This document shows positions 11,741 through 20,172 of a stretch of 64,000 nucleotides of DNA, in pieces. The notes beneath the pieces were generated by a model. That model was not told where the DNA came from, searched no databases, and worked only from the letters and a program-made list of their open reading frames with translations. Origin of the DNA: Pseudomonas sp. ICMP22404 (GTDB taxonomy: Bacteria; Pseudomonadota; Gammaproteobacteria; Pseudomonadales; Pseudomonadaceae). The translations under genes were made by a program, and so were the position numbers. The stretch's first letter is position 1. Each line of letters opens with the position of its first letter. The DNA lies in assembly GCF_006227205.1 (NCBI RefSeq), contig NZ_VCNG01000016.1, forward strand, positions 62,001 through 126,000, written 5' to 3'.

Positions 11741-13306
11741 ATGCGTAACAACCAACCCGTCACACAACGCGAAAGGACCTTCCCGGCCCAGCAACGATTG
11801 ATCTCCACCACCAATGCCAAGGGCGTGATCACCTACTGCAACGACGCGTTCGTTGAAATCAGCGGGTTTTCCAAGGAAGAACTGATTGGTTCGCCTCACA
11901 ACCTGGTGCGCCACCCCGACGTCCCGTCGGCCGTGTTCGCCCATATGTGGAATACCCTGAAACAAGGCTTGCCATGGATGGGCATCGTCAAGAATCGCTG
12001 CAAGAGCGGCGATCACTACTGGGTCAACGCCTACGTCACTCCGGTGTTCGAAGGCAACCAGGTGGTCGGCTACGAGTCGGTTCGGGTCAAGCCCAGCGCC
12101 GAGCAGATCGCCCGAGCCGAAGCCCTCTACCAGCGCATCAACCAAGGCAAGTCGGCAATCCCCCGTAGCGATAAGTGGGTGCCCCTGCTCCAGGACTGGC
12201 TGCCGTTCATCCTGGTCAGCCAGTTGAGCTTCATCGTGGGCGCCTTCCTAGATTCCTCCTGGGGTTTTGCCCTGGCCGCCCTGCTGTCGGTACCCCTGGG
12301 GTTGATGGGCCTGCAATGGCAGCAACGCGGGATCAAACGCCTGCTGCGCCTGGCCGAGCAGACTACGTCCGACCCGCTGATCGCCCGGATGTACACCGAC
12401 AGCCGTGGCGTCCAGGCACGCCTGGAGATGTCGATCCTCAGCCAGGAGGCTCGCCTGAAAACCTGCCTGACCCGTCTGCAGGACACCGCCGAGCACCTCA
12501 ACGAGCAGGCGCGACAGTCCAACACCCTGGCCCACAACAGCTCCAGCGGCCTGGAACGCCAGCGCGTGGAAACCGAACAGGTGGCCACGGCGGTCAACCA
12601 GATGGCCGCCACCACCCAGGAAGTCGCCAGCCACGTGCAACGCACGGCCGACGCCACCCAGGAAGCCAACCGCCTGACCGGTCGCGGACGCGACATCGCC
12701 GGGGAAACCCGCGAGGCCATCGAACGCCTGTCCGTGGTGGTGGGCGAAACCGGCCAGACCGTGACCCAACTGGCCAAGGACAGCGACGAGATCGGCGGCG
12801 TGGTGGACGTGATCAAAGGCATCGCCGACCAGACCAACCTGCTGGCGCTCAACGCCGCCATCGAAGCGGCCCGTGCCGGCGAGATGGGCCGCGGCTTTGC
12901 CGTGGTGGCCGATGAAGTCCGGCAACTGGCGCAACGCACCAGCGAATCCACCGGGCAGATCCACGCCCTGATCGCCAAGCTCCAGCAAACCGCCACCAAT
13001 GCCGTGCAGACCATGGACGCCGGCCATCGCCAGGCCGAAGAAGGCGTGGCGCGGGTGATGGAAGCGGACGCAGCGCTGGTGGGCATCAGCGAAGCGGTGG
13101 CCAACATCACCGACATGACCACCCAGATCGCTGCCGCCACAGAGGAACAGAGCTCGGTGGCCGAGGAGATCAGCCGCAACATCAGCAACATATCGGAACT
13201 GGCCGACCAGACCTCGGGACAGGCTCACAGCTCGGCGTTACTGAGCGAAGAACTGACCCGTACGGCCAACACCCAGTACTCCTTGGTGGAGCGGTTCAAC
13301 CGCTGA
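11741..13306 (+). CDS. aer: Aerotaxis receptor: PAS-containing methyl-accepting chemotaxis protein
   Basis: Membrane sensor steering the cell toward favourable oxygen or redox conditions through CheA/CheW. The N-terminal ~120 residues form a PAS domain (TNAKGVITYCNDAFVEISGF, NLVRHPDVPS) expected to bind FAD. A hydrophobic anchor at about residues 147-195 follows. The C-terminal signalling domain carries the conserved hairpin tip region GIADQTNLLALNAAIEAARAG. Length 521 fits Pseudomonas Aer, and acnA-aer adjacency is also as in P. aeruginosa. A clear terminator follows. Confidence 0.93.
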   Translation: MRNNQPVTQRERTFPAQQRLISTTNAKGVITYCNDAFVEISGFSKEELIGSPHNLVRHPDVPSAVFAHMWNTLKQGLPWMGIVKNRCKSGDHYWVNAYVTPVFEGNQVVGYESVRVKPSAEQIARAEALYQRINQGKSAIPRSDKWVPLLQDWLPFILVSQLSFIVGAFLDSSWGFALAALLSVPLGLMGLQWQQRGIKRLLRLAEQTTSDPLIARMYTDSRGVQARLEMSILSQEARLKTCLTRLQDTAEHLNEQARQSNTLAHNSSSGLERQRVETEQVATAVNQMAATTQEVASHVQRTADATQEANRLTGRGRDIAGETREAIERLSVVVGETGQTVTQLAKDSDEIGGVVDVIKGIADQTNLLALNAAIEAARAGEMGRGFAVVADEVRQLAQRTSESTGQIHALIAKLQQTATNAVQTMDAGHRQAEEGVARVMEADAALVGISEAVANITDMTTQIAAATEEQSSVAEEISRNISNISELADQTSGQAHSSALLSEELTRTANTQYSLVERFNR

Positions 13307-13320
13307 CCGATGCCTGTTCG

Positions 13321-13359
13321 ATAAAAAACCCGGACAGCGACAGCTTCCGGGTTTTTTAT
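13321..13359 (+). terminator. Rho-independent terminator after aer
   Basis: AAAAAACCCGGA, a loop of 11 bases, then TCCGGGTTTTTT; 14 bases after the aer stop. It also has an A run on the left and can act on both strands. Confidence 0.9.
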
Positions 13360-13374
13360 TGCCTGTCCTGGCCC

Positions 13375-13441
13375 CATCGCGAGCAGGCTCGCTCCCACAT
13401 TTGGAATGCAATTCCCTGTGGGAGCGAGCCTGCTCGCGATG
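13375..13441. repeat. REP pair, reversed arrangement
   Basis: ATCGCGAGCAGGCTCGCTCCCACA is followed by TGTGGGAGCGAGCCTGCTCGCGAT, so the GTGGGAGC ends face inward rather than outward as in most copies of the window. Confidence 0.85.
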
Positions 13442-13458
13442 AGGCCCGCCCAATCACC

Positions 13459-14151
13459 TCACACCTGAAAAAGAAATCCCGACACGCCCAGCGCCGCTGC
13501 CTCCAGATGCTGCTCATGACTAAACCCTGAAGCTTTCAGCGGCTTCAAATCATGATCCCCCGCCGCCAACCACATCACCTCGATGGCAGGTGATAAGACA
13601 TACCCTCGCACGGTCTCACGATTGCCCAATGCATCGCGCTCGCCCTGGACGATCAAGGTCCGGGTCTTCAACCCGGCCAAATGCTCGACCCGGGGTTTCT
13701 CCGGCTTACCTGCCGCATAAAAGGGATAGCCCAGGCACACCAGGGCGTCCGCTTGCAGCTCGTCGGCCAACAGGCTGGCCATCCGCCCGCCCATGGACTT
13801 GCCGCCGATGGCCAGCCGACCAGCGACATAAGGCCGCACCGTGGCGTACACCTCACGCCAGCATTCCAGCAGCCTGGGGGCCGGGTTGGGTGGTCGCTTG
13901 CCACCGTCCAGGCGCCGTTGGGCCATGTAGGGAAATTCGAAACGCAGCACGTTGACCCCATGCGCAGCAAGGCGCGCGGCCATTTCGTTCATGAAGCCGC
14001 TGTCCATCGGCGCACCGGCACCGTGGGCAAGAATCAAGGTGGGCGCCCCGGCACCGGCGCCCGATTGCGCGGCCGTCCACAGCCAGCCATGTTGCGCCAC
14101 GCACCGCGCCCATTGATCCCCGTCAATACTGGCCTTGTGCTGTTTGTCCAT
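13459..14151 (-). CDS. Alpha/beta-hydrolase, KANL3/Tex30-like family
   Basis: Soluble hydrolase of 230 residues. The oxyanion-hole strand is ILAHGAGAPMDSGFM; the nucleophile elbow is GGKSMGGRMAS with the Ser as likely nucleophile; ALVCLGYPF, LIVQGERDALG (acid) and GDHDLKPL (His) complete the expected triad. The substrate is unknown. It is divergent from ccoN with only 95 bases between starts, and an ANR-type box for ccoN lies inside its first codons. A start further inside would destroy the oxyanion hole, so the start at 14151 is retained. Confidence 0.82.
   Translation of the reverse strand: MDKQHKASIDGDQWARCVAQHGWLWTAAQSGAGAGAPTLILAHGAGAPMDSGFMNEMAARLAAHGVNVLRFEFPYMAQRRLDGGKRPPNPAPRLLECWREVYATVRPYVAGRLAIGGKSMGGRMASLLADELQADALVCLGYPFYAAGKPEKPRVEHLAGLKTRTLIVQGERDALGNRETVRGYVLSPAIEVMWLAAGDHDLKPLKASGFSHEQHLEAAALGVSGFLFQV
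14113..14126 (+). promoter_or_regulatory. ANR/FNR box for the first ccoNOQP operon
   Basis: TTGATCCCCGTCAA matches the FNR/ANR consensus TTGAT-N4-ATCAA at nine of ten positions. It lies 121 bases before ccoN at 14247, within the start of the divergent hydrolase gene. A class II position would put the transcript start near 14161. Motif seen; function inferred. Confidence 0.7.
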
Positions 14152-14246
14152 GCTTGCCTCGCTTTCAGTCTGCCTATAACTCCAGGCGAAGATGCCGCGC
14201 TGCCTTGCGCAGGCGGGCTCTTCGGCTGAACCGTGGATGGGGAACC

Positions 14247-15671
14247 ATGAACACTTCTATCAGTACCGCCTACAACTACAAGGTGGTCCGCCAATTCGCC
14301 ATTATGACGGTGGTGTGGGGCATCGTCGGCATGGGGCTCGGGGTTTTTCTCGCCGCCCAATTGGTCTGGCCGCAGCTCAACTTCGATTTGCCCTGGACCA
14401 GCTTCGGTCGCCTGCGCCCGTTGCACACCAACGCGGTGATCTTCGCGTTCGGTGGCTGCGCCCTGTTCGCCAGCTCGTTCTATTCGGTACAACGCACCTG
14501 CCAGACCCAGCTGTTTGCGCCGAAAATCGCTGCGTTCTACTTCTGGGGCTGGCAACTGGTGATCCTGCTGGCGGCCATCAGCCTGCCTCTGGGCTACACC
14601 AGTTCCAAGGAGTACGCCGAGCTGGAATGGCCGATCGACATCCTGATCACCATCGTCTGGGTCGCCTACGCCATTGTGTTCTTCGGCACTGTCGCCAAGC
14701 GCACCACCAAGCACATCTACGTGGGCAACTGGTTCTTCGGCGGCTTCATCCTGACCGTGGCGATCCTGCACATCGTCAACAACCTGGAACTGCCGGTGAG
14801 CTTCACCAAATCCTACTCGGTGTACGCCGGGGCCACGGACGCGATGGTGCAATGGTGGTACGGGCACAACGCCGTAGGCTTTTTCCTCACCGCAGGCTTT
14901 TTGGGGATGATGTACTACTTCGTGCCGAAACAGGCCGAGCGTCCGGTGTATTCCTATCGCTTGTCCATCGTGCATTTCTGGGCGCTGATCACCTTATATA
15001 TCTGGGCCGGCCCCCACCACCTGCACTACACCGCGCTGCCGGACTGGGCGCAGTCCCTGGGCATGGTGATGTCGCTGATCCTGCTGGCACCCAGCTGGGG
15101 CGGCATGATCAACGGCATGATGACCCTCTCGGGCGCCTGGCATAAGTTGCGCAGCGACCCGATCCTGCGCTTCCTGGTGGTGTCCCTGGCGTTCTACGGC
15201 ATGTCGACCTTCGAAGGCCCGATGATGGCGATCAAGACCGTCAACGCCCTCTCCCACTACACCGACTGGACCATCGGCCACGTCCACGCCGGCGCACTCG
15301 GCTGGGTGGCGATGATTTCCATCGGCGCGCTGTATCACATGATCCCGAAAGTCTTCGGCCGGCCACAGATGCATAGCATCGGCCTGATCAACGCGCACTT
15401 CTGGCTCGCGACCATCGGCACCGTGCTCTACATCGCTTCGATGTGGGTCAACGGTATCGCCCAGGGCCTGATGTGGCGCGCGGTGAACGAGGACGGCACC
15501 TTGACCTACTCCTTCGTCGAAACCCTGGCGGCCAGCCACCCCGGCTTCATCGTGCGGCTGGTGGGCGGAGCGATCTTCCTCAGCGGCATGCTGCTGATGG
15601 CCTACAACACCTGGCGCACCGTGCGGGCCTACCAGCCTGCCGAAGCCGCCGCTGCCGCGCAGATGGCTTGA
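14247..15671 (+). CDS. ccoN: cbb3-type cytochrome c oxidase subunit I (first operon)
   Basis: Catalytic, proton-pumping subunit of the high-affinity oxidase, with heme b, heme b3 and CuB in twelve membrane helices. The 474 residues include the heme/copper histidines in LRPLHTN, YGHNAVGFF, AGPHHLHYT and TIGHVHAGALGW. ATG 14247 (MNTSISTAYNYKVVRQFAIMT) matches the start of the second copy at 17930; the open frame upstream from 14154 is not used. By position next to aer it corresponds to the cco2 operon of P. aeruginosa. The ANR box at 14113 suggests induction at low oxygen. Confidence 0.96.
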   Translation: MNTSISTAYNYKVVRQFAIMTVVWGIVGMGLGVFLAAQLVWPQLNFDLPWTSFGRLRPLHTNAVIFAFGGCALFASSFYSVQRTCQTQLFAPKIAAFYFWGWQLVILLAAISLPLGYTSSKEYAELEWPIDILITIVWVAYAIVFFGTVAKRTTKHIYVGNWFFGGFILTVAILHIVNNLELPVSFTKSYSVYAGATDAMVQWWYGHNAVGFFLTAGFLGMMYYFVPKQAERPVYSYRLSIVHFWALITLYIWAGPHHLHYTALPDWAQSLGMVMSLILLAPSWGGMINGMMTLSGAWHKLRSDPILRFLVVSLAFYGMSTFEGPMMAIKTVNALSHYTDWTIGHVHAGALGWVAMISIGALYHMIPKVFGRPQMHSIGLINAHFWLATIGTVLYIASMWVNGIAQGLMWRAVNEDGTLTYSFVETLAASHPGFIVRLVGGAIFLSGMLLMAYNTWRTVRAYQPAEAAAAAQMA

Positions 15672-15681
15672 GGAGTCCGCC

Positions 15682-16290
15682 ATGAAACACGAAACAATCG
15701 AGAAAAACGTCGGCCTGCTGATGCTGCTGATGGTGCTGGCCGTGAGCATCGGCGGCCTGACCCAGATCGTGCCGCTGTTCTTCCAGGACGTGACCAACAA
15801 ACCGGTGGATGGCATGAAGCCCTACACCGCCCTGCAACTGGAAGGCCGCGACATCTACATCCGCGAAGGTTGCGTCGGCTGCCATTCCCAGATGATCCGC
15901 CCGTTCCGCGCCGAGACCGAGCGCTACGGCCACTACTCGGTAGCCGGCGAAAGCGTCTGGGACCATCCGTTCCTGTGGGGCTCCAAGCGCACCGGGCCGG
16001 ACCTGGCCCGGGTCGGCGCGCGCTACTCCGACGACTGGCACCGCGCGCACTTGTACAACCCGCGCAACGTCGTGCCCGAGTCGAAGATGCCGGCCTATCC
16101 GTGGCTGGTAACCCAGGCGGTGGACAGCAGCCACACCGAAACCAAGCTGCGCGCCATGCGCACCCTCGGCGTGCCCTACACCGATGACGACATCGCCGGC
16201 AGTGTGGCCTCGCTCAAGGGCAAGACCGAAATGGACGCACTGGTGGCCTACCTGCAAGTGCTCGGCACTGCCATCAAGAGCAAGAGGTGA
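15682..16290 (+). CDS. ccoO: cbb3 oxidase subunit II, mono-heme cytochrome c (first operon)
   Basis: Membrane-anchored cytochrome c of 202 residues that relays electrons to CcoN. One N-terminal helix (LLMLLMVLAVSIGGLTQIVPLFF) is followed by the heme c site CVGCHSQMIRP; axial Met candidates are in SKMPAYP. It lies 10 bases after ccoN with GAGGAG-like sequence before ATG 15682. The second copy at 19372 has the same length. Confidence 0.96.
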   Translation: MKHETIEKNVGLLMLLMVLAVSIGGLTQIVPLFFQDVTNKPVDGMKPYTALQLEGRDIYIREGCVGCHSQMIRPFRAETERYGHYSVAGESVWDHPFLWGSKRTGPDLARVGARYSDDWHRAHLYNPRNVVPESKMPAYPWLVTQAVDSSHTETKLRAMRTLGVPYTDDDIAGSVASLKGKTEMDALVAYLQVLGTAIKSKR

Positions 16291-16295
16291 GCCCC

Positions 16296-16499
16296 ATGTT
16301 TCTTGAAATGAGCACTGGAATGATCCGCGGCCTGGGCACGGTCGTGGTGTTCGTGGCCTTCATCGGCCTGCTCCTGTGGGCTTTCAGCAGCAAGCGCGGC
16401 CCGGAGTTCGCCGAGGCGCGCCTGCTGCCGTTCGCTGACGAACCACCCGCCGACATCGCCAATCCCCAAGACCCTGCAACAAGGAGTACCCGGCCATGA
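16296..16499 (+). CDS. ccoQ: cbb3 oxidase small subunit CcoQ (first operon)
   Basis: Short single-helix protein that stabilises the cbb3 complex. I use ATG 16296 (MFLEMSTGMIRGLGTVVV..., 67 residues); a GTG at 16287 overlapping the ccoO stop would add three. The hydrophobic stretch LGTVVVFVAFIGLLLWAF is followed by a charged tail with EARLLPFADE, as in the copy at 19987. Its stop overlaps the ccoP start as ATGA. Confidence 0.9.
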   Translation: MFLEMSTGMIRGLGTVVVFVAFIGLLLWAFSSKRGPEFAEARLLPFADEPPADIANPQDPATRSTRP

Positions 16500-17449
16500 C
16501 CACCTTCTGGAGTACGTGGATCTGCGTACTGACCCTCGGCAGCCTGATCGGCCTGACCTGGCTGTTGATCGGTACCCGCAAGGGCGAGACCAAGGGCAGC
16601 GTCGACCAGACCATGGGCCACAGCTTCGATGGCATCGAGGAGTACGACAACCCGCTGCCGCAGTGGTGGTTCCTGTTGTTCGCCGGCACCCTGGTGTTTT
16701 CCGTCGGTTACCTGATCCTTTACCCGGGCCTGGGCAATTGGAAAGGCATCCTGCCTGGCTATGAAAACGGCTGGACCGGCGCCCATGAATGGGAAAAGGA
16801 AATGGCCAAGGCCGACGCCAGGTTCGGGCCGATCTTCGCCAAGTTCGCCGCGATGCCCGTGGAAGAAGTCGCCAAGGACCCGCAGGCCTTGAAAATGGGC
16901 GGCCGCCTGTTCGCCTCCAACTGCTCGGTCTGCCACGGCTCGGACGCCAAGGGCGCCTTCGGCTTCCCCAACCTGACCGACAACAATTGGCGCTGGGGCG
17001 GCGCGGCCGACACCATCAAGACCACCATCCTGGGGGGGCGCATGGCGGCGATGCCGGCCTGGGGCGAAATACTGGGGGATGCCGGGGTCAAGAACGTAGC
17101 AGCGTATGTACGTCACGACCTGGCCGGCCTGTCGCTGCCAGCTGACAGCGGCGCCGACCTGGAAGCCGGCAAACAGACGTTCAGCACCACCTGCACCGCC
17201 TGTCACGGCGCCAACGGCCAAGGCACCGAAGCCATGGGCGCGCCGAACCTGACGCAACCGGCGGGCTTCATCTACGGCACCAGCCTGGCGCAGTTGCAGC
17301 AAACCATTCGCCATGGCCGCCAGGGCCAGATGCCGGCGCAAAACGAACTGCTCGGCAATGACAAGGTGCAACTGCTCGCGGCTTACGTCTACAGCCTGTC
17401 CCACCCTGCCGGTGCCGAGCGCCTGCAAGCCGAACGCAAAAGCGAATAA
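16496..17449 (+). CDS. ccoP: cbb3 oxidase subunit III, di-heme cytochrome c (first operon)
   Basis: Receives electrons from soluble cytochromes and passes them to CcoO. It has 317 residues: two N-terminal membrane segments, then two cytochrome c domains with CSVCH (about residue 142) and CTACH (about residue 235). It is ten residues shorter than the copy at 20169, which has an extra segment after LLPGY. The start overlaps the ccoQ stop, so the two are likely translationally coupled. A perfect 9-base hairpin follows at 17468. Confidence 0.95.
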   Translation: MTTFWSTWICVLTLGSLIGLTWLLIGTRKGETKGSVDQTMGHSFDGIEEYDNPLPQWWFLLFAGTLVFSVGYLILYPGLGNWKGILPGYENGWTGAHEWEKEMAKADARFGPIFAKFAAMPVEEVAKDPQALKMGGRLFASNCSVCHGSDAKGAFGFPNLTDNNWRWGGAADTIKTTILGGRMAAMPAWGEILGDAGVKNVAAYVRHDLAGLSLPADSGADLEAGKQTFSTTCTACHGANGQGTEAMGAPNLTQPAGFIYGTSLAQLQQTIRHGRQGQMPAQNELLGNDKVQLLAAYVYSLSHPAGAERLQAERKSE

Positions 17450-17467
17450 ATCCTGCCCCCATGAACA

Positions 17468-17488
17468 GCCGCATCCATCGGATGCGGC
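17468..17488 (+). terminator. Hairpin after the first cco operon
   Basis: GCCGCATCC-ATC-GGATGCGGC, a perfect 9-base stem, 18 bases after the ccoP stop. There is no T run, so it may be a Rho-aided terminator or an RNA end stabiliser. Confidence 0.5.
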
Positions 17489-17831
17489 GACTCCATGCCT
17501 GCGCGCGACGCATTGTCGCACCCTCCCAAGGTCTTTCTTTCGGTTCCTCGGAATCGGGTCTAAGCTTGCCTCTGCGTGTACTGGCGACTGCCGGTTTCAG
17601 GTCGACCCGACCCGATGTGTTCGACAATCGTTCGACAAAAACGCCGTAAAGACAGGCAGATACCGGCTGTGACGACAATGGCCCGGTGTCACCCGAACGC
17701 CGGCTTTGAACACACCCCGTTACAACCGACCTGACCCCCTCGCCTCATTCCTTCGGCGCGACACTTTGTCGAGGGCCCATTTTGTCCTTACGCGGCGCAT
17801 GGAAAGGCCGCAGAATCAGCTTTTGAAAGCA

Positions 17832-17845
17832 TTGACCCAGGTCAT
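17832..17845 (+). promoter_or_regulatory. ANR-like box for the second ccoNOQP operon
   Basis: TTGACCCAGGTCAT has the two half-sites TTGAC and GTCAT spaced by four bases. It departs from TTGAT-N4-ATCAA at three positions (the last A is T), so it is weaker than the box at 14113. Confidence 0.5.
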
Positions 17846-17929
17846 GGCGCGTTGCAATGACCCCCCGCTTTCTCCATACTTGCGGCCGATTTTTATCCTA
17901 ATAAAACACCCAAACCGTGGAACCTTAGA

Positions 17930-19372
17930 ATGAGCACAGCAATCAGTCCGACTGCTTATAACTATAAGGTAGTCCGCCAGTTCGCCATCATGACGGTGGT
18001 CTGGGGGATCCTTGGCATGGGGCTCGGTGTCTTCATCGCCTCGCAACTGGTCTGGCCGGAGTTGAACTTCGATCTGCCATGGACGACCTTTGGACGCCTG
18101 CGCCCGCTGCACACCAACCTGGTGATCTTCGCCTTCGGTGGTTGTGCATTGTTTGCCACTTCCTACTACGTCGTGCAGCGAACCTGCCAGACGCGACTGA
18201 TCTCCGACAGCCTCGCGGCCTTCACCTTCTGGGGTTGGCAAGCGGTCATCGTCGGCGCGATCGTGACCTTGCCCATGGGTTTGACCACCACCAAGGAATA
18301 CGCGGAACTGGAATGGCCCCTGGCTATTCTGCTGGCCATCGTCTGGGTGACCTACGGCCTGGTGTTCTTCGGCACCATCGTCAAGCGCAAGACCAAGCAC
18401 ATCTACGTCGGTAACTGGTTCTACGGTGCCTTCATCGTCGTGACGGCGATGCTGCACATCGTCAACCACATGTCGCTGCCGGTCAGCCTGTTCAAGTCGT
18501 ACTCGGCCTACTCGGGCGCGACCGACGCGATGATCCAGTGGTGGTACGGCCACAACGCCGTGGGCTTCTTCCTGACCACCGGCTTCCTGGGGATGATGTA
18601 CTACTTCGTGCCGAAACAGGCCGAGCGTCCGATCTACTCCTATCGCCTGTCCATCGTCCACTTCTGGGCGCTGATCACCCTGTACATCTGGGCCGGTCCG
18701 CACCACCTGCACTACACCGCGCTGCCGGACTGGGCGCAGTCCCTGGGCATGGCCATGTCGATCATCCTGCTGGCGCCAAGCTGGGGCGGCATGATCAACG
18801 GCATGATGACCCTCTCGGGCGCCTGGCATAAGCTGCGCACCGACCCGATCCTGCGCTTCCTGGTGGTATCCCTGGCGTTCTACGGCATGTCGACCTTCGA
18901 AGGCCCGATGATGGCCATCAAGACCGTCAACTCCCTGAGCCACTACACCGACTGGACCATCGGCCACGTCCACGCCGGCGCGCTCGGCTGGGTAGCGATG
19001 ATTTCCATCGGCGCCATCTACCACATGATCCCGAAACTGTTCGGTCGTGCGCAGATGCACAGTACTCCCCTGATCAACGCGCACTTCTGGCTCGCGACCA
19101 TCGGTACCGTGCTCTACATCGCTTCCATGTGGGTCAACGGCATCACCCAGGGCCTGATGTGGCGTGCGATCAACGACGACGGCACTCTGACCTACTCGTT
19201 CGTCGAAGCGCTGCAAGCCAGCCACCCTGGCTACATCGTCCGTGCCCTGGGCGGCGCGTTCTTCGCCAGCGGCATGCTGTTCATGGCCTACAACGTGTAT
19301 CGCACCGTTCGTGCTTCTGACCCGGCTGAAGCTGAAGCCGCCGCCAAGATCGCCGTAGTTGGAGCTCACTGA
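17930..19372 (+). CDS. ccoN: cbb3-type cytochrome c oxidase subunit I (second operon)
   Basis: Second copy of the catalytic subunit, 480 residues, with the same heme and copper histidines (LRPLHTN, YGHNAVGFF, AGPHHLHYT, TIGHVHAGALGW). It is nearly identical to the copy at 14247 over the central and C-terminal parts, with long runs of identical DNA; the N-terminal third and the tail (AKIAVVGAH) differ more. In P. aeruginosa the operon in this position is cco1, which is expressed well even in air; the weak ANR box here agrees. Its stop overlaps the ccoO start (TGATG). Confidence 0.96.
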   Translation: MSTAISPTAYNYKVVRQFAIMTVVWGILGMGLGVFIASQLVWPELNFDLPWTTFGRLRPLHTNLVIFAFGGCALFATSYYVVQRTCQTRLISDSLAAFTFWGWQAVIVGAIVTLPMGLTTTKEYAELEWPLAILLAIVWVTYGLVFFGTIVKRKTKHIYVGNWFYGAFIVVTAMLHIVNHMSLPVSLFKSYSAYSGATDAMIQWWYGHNAVGFFLTTGFLGMMYYFVPKQAERPIYSYRLSIVHFWALITLYIWAGPHHLHYTALPDWAQSLGMAMSIILLAPSWGGMINGMMTLSGAWHKLRTDPILRFLVVSLAFYGMSTFEGPMMAIKTVNSLSHYTDWTIGHVHAGALGWVAMISIGAIYHMIPKLFGRAQMHSTPLINAHFWLATIGTVLYIASMWVNGITQGLMWRAINDDGTLTYSFVEALQASHPGYIVRALGGAFFASGMLFMAYNVYRTVRASDPAEAEAAAKIAVVGAH

Positions 19373-19980
19373 TGAAGCACGAAGCAGTAGAGAAGAATAT
19401 CGGCCTGCTGGCCTTCTTCATGGTCATCGCCGTGAGTATCGGCGGCCTGACCCAGATCGTTCCGCTGTTCTTCCAGGACGTGACCAACAAGCCGGTCGAA
19501 GGCATGAAGCCGCGTACCGCCCTTGAACTGGAAGGCCGCGACATCTACATCGCCAACGGCTGTGTCGGCTGCCACTCGCAGATGATCCGTCCGTTCCGCG
19601 CCGAGACCGAACGCTACGGCCACTACTCGGTCGCTGGCGAAAGCGTCTGGGACCACCCATTCCTGTGGGGTTCCAAGCGTACCGGTCCGGACCTGGCCCG
19701 CGTTGGCGGTCGTTACTCCGATGACTGGCACCGTGCGCACTTGTACAACCCGCGCAACGTGGTACCCGAGTCGAAAATGCCGGCCTACCCGTTCCTCGTG
19801 GAAAACAAGCTCGACGGCAAGGACACCGCGAAAAAAATGGAAGTCCTGCGTACCCTGGGCGTGCCTTACACCGACGAAGACATCGCCGGCGCCAAGGATG
19901 CCGTGAAAGGCAAGACCGAAATGGACGCGCTGGTGGCCTATCTGCAAGGCCTGGGCACCATCATCAAAAGCAAACGGTGA
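19372..19980 (+). CDS. ccoO: cbb3 oxidase subunit II, mono-heme cytochrome c (second operon)
   Basis: 202-residue membrane-anchored cytochrome c, with N-terminal helix and heme site CVGCHSQMIRP. It is almost identical to the first copy through the middle (RAETERYGHYSVAGESVWDH region) but differs near residues 140-180 (VENKLDGKDTAKKM). ATG 19372 overlaps the ccoN stop by one base. Confidence 0.96.
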   Translation: MKHEAVEKNIGLLAFFMVIAVSIGGLTQIVPLFFQDVTNKPVEGMKPRTALELEGRDIYIANGCVGCHSQMIRPFRAETERYGHYSVAGESVWDHPFLWGSKRTGPDLARVGGRYSDDWHRAHLYNPRNVVPESKMPAYPFLVENKLDGKDTAKKMEVLRTLGVPYTDEDIAGAKDAVKGKTEMDALVAYLQGLGTIIKSKR

Positions 19981-19986
19981 TTCTTA

Positions 19987-20172
19987 ATGGATATCGGGAT
20001 GATTCGCGGCCTGGGCACCGTCGTCGTGATGGTGGCTTTTATCGGTCTGGCCCTGTGGGTGTTCAGCCCCAAGCGCAAGTCGGAGTTTGACGACGCGACC
20101 TTGCTGCCGTTCGCGGATGATCCCGAAGCCATCAAGCACGTCGAGCAAGCTTCTAGGAGTAACAAAGAATGA
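19987..20172 (+). CDS. ccoQ: cbb3 oxidase small subunit CcoQ (second operon)
   Basis: 61-residue single-helix subunit, MDIGMIRGLGTVVVMVAFIGLALWVF, then a charged tail with DATLLPFADD. It lies six bases after ccoO, and its TGA overlaps the ccoP ATG. Confidence 0.92.
   Translation: MDIGMIRGLGTVVVMVAFIGLALWVFSPKRKSEFDDATLLPFADDPEAIKHVEQASRSNKE

Larger units (their letters stand above)
17450..17929. other. 480-base gap between the two cco operons
   Basis: Holds the hairpin at 17468 and, 85 bases before the second ccoN, an ANR-like box. I found no convincing coding frame; the rest, about 17490-17830, is unassigned and could contain additional promoter elements. Confidence 0.6.

Noticed and set aside
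17816..19369. 517-codon antisense frame over ccoN
   Set aside because: His/Asp/Gly-rich product without domains; a similar mirror occurs over the first ccoN.
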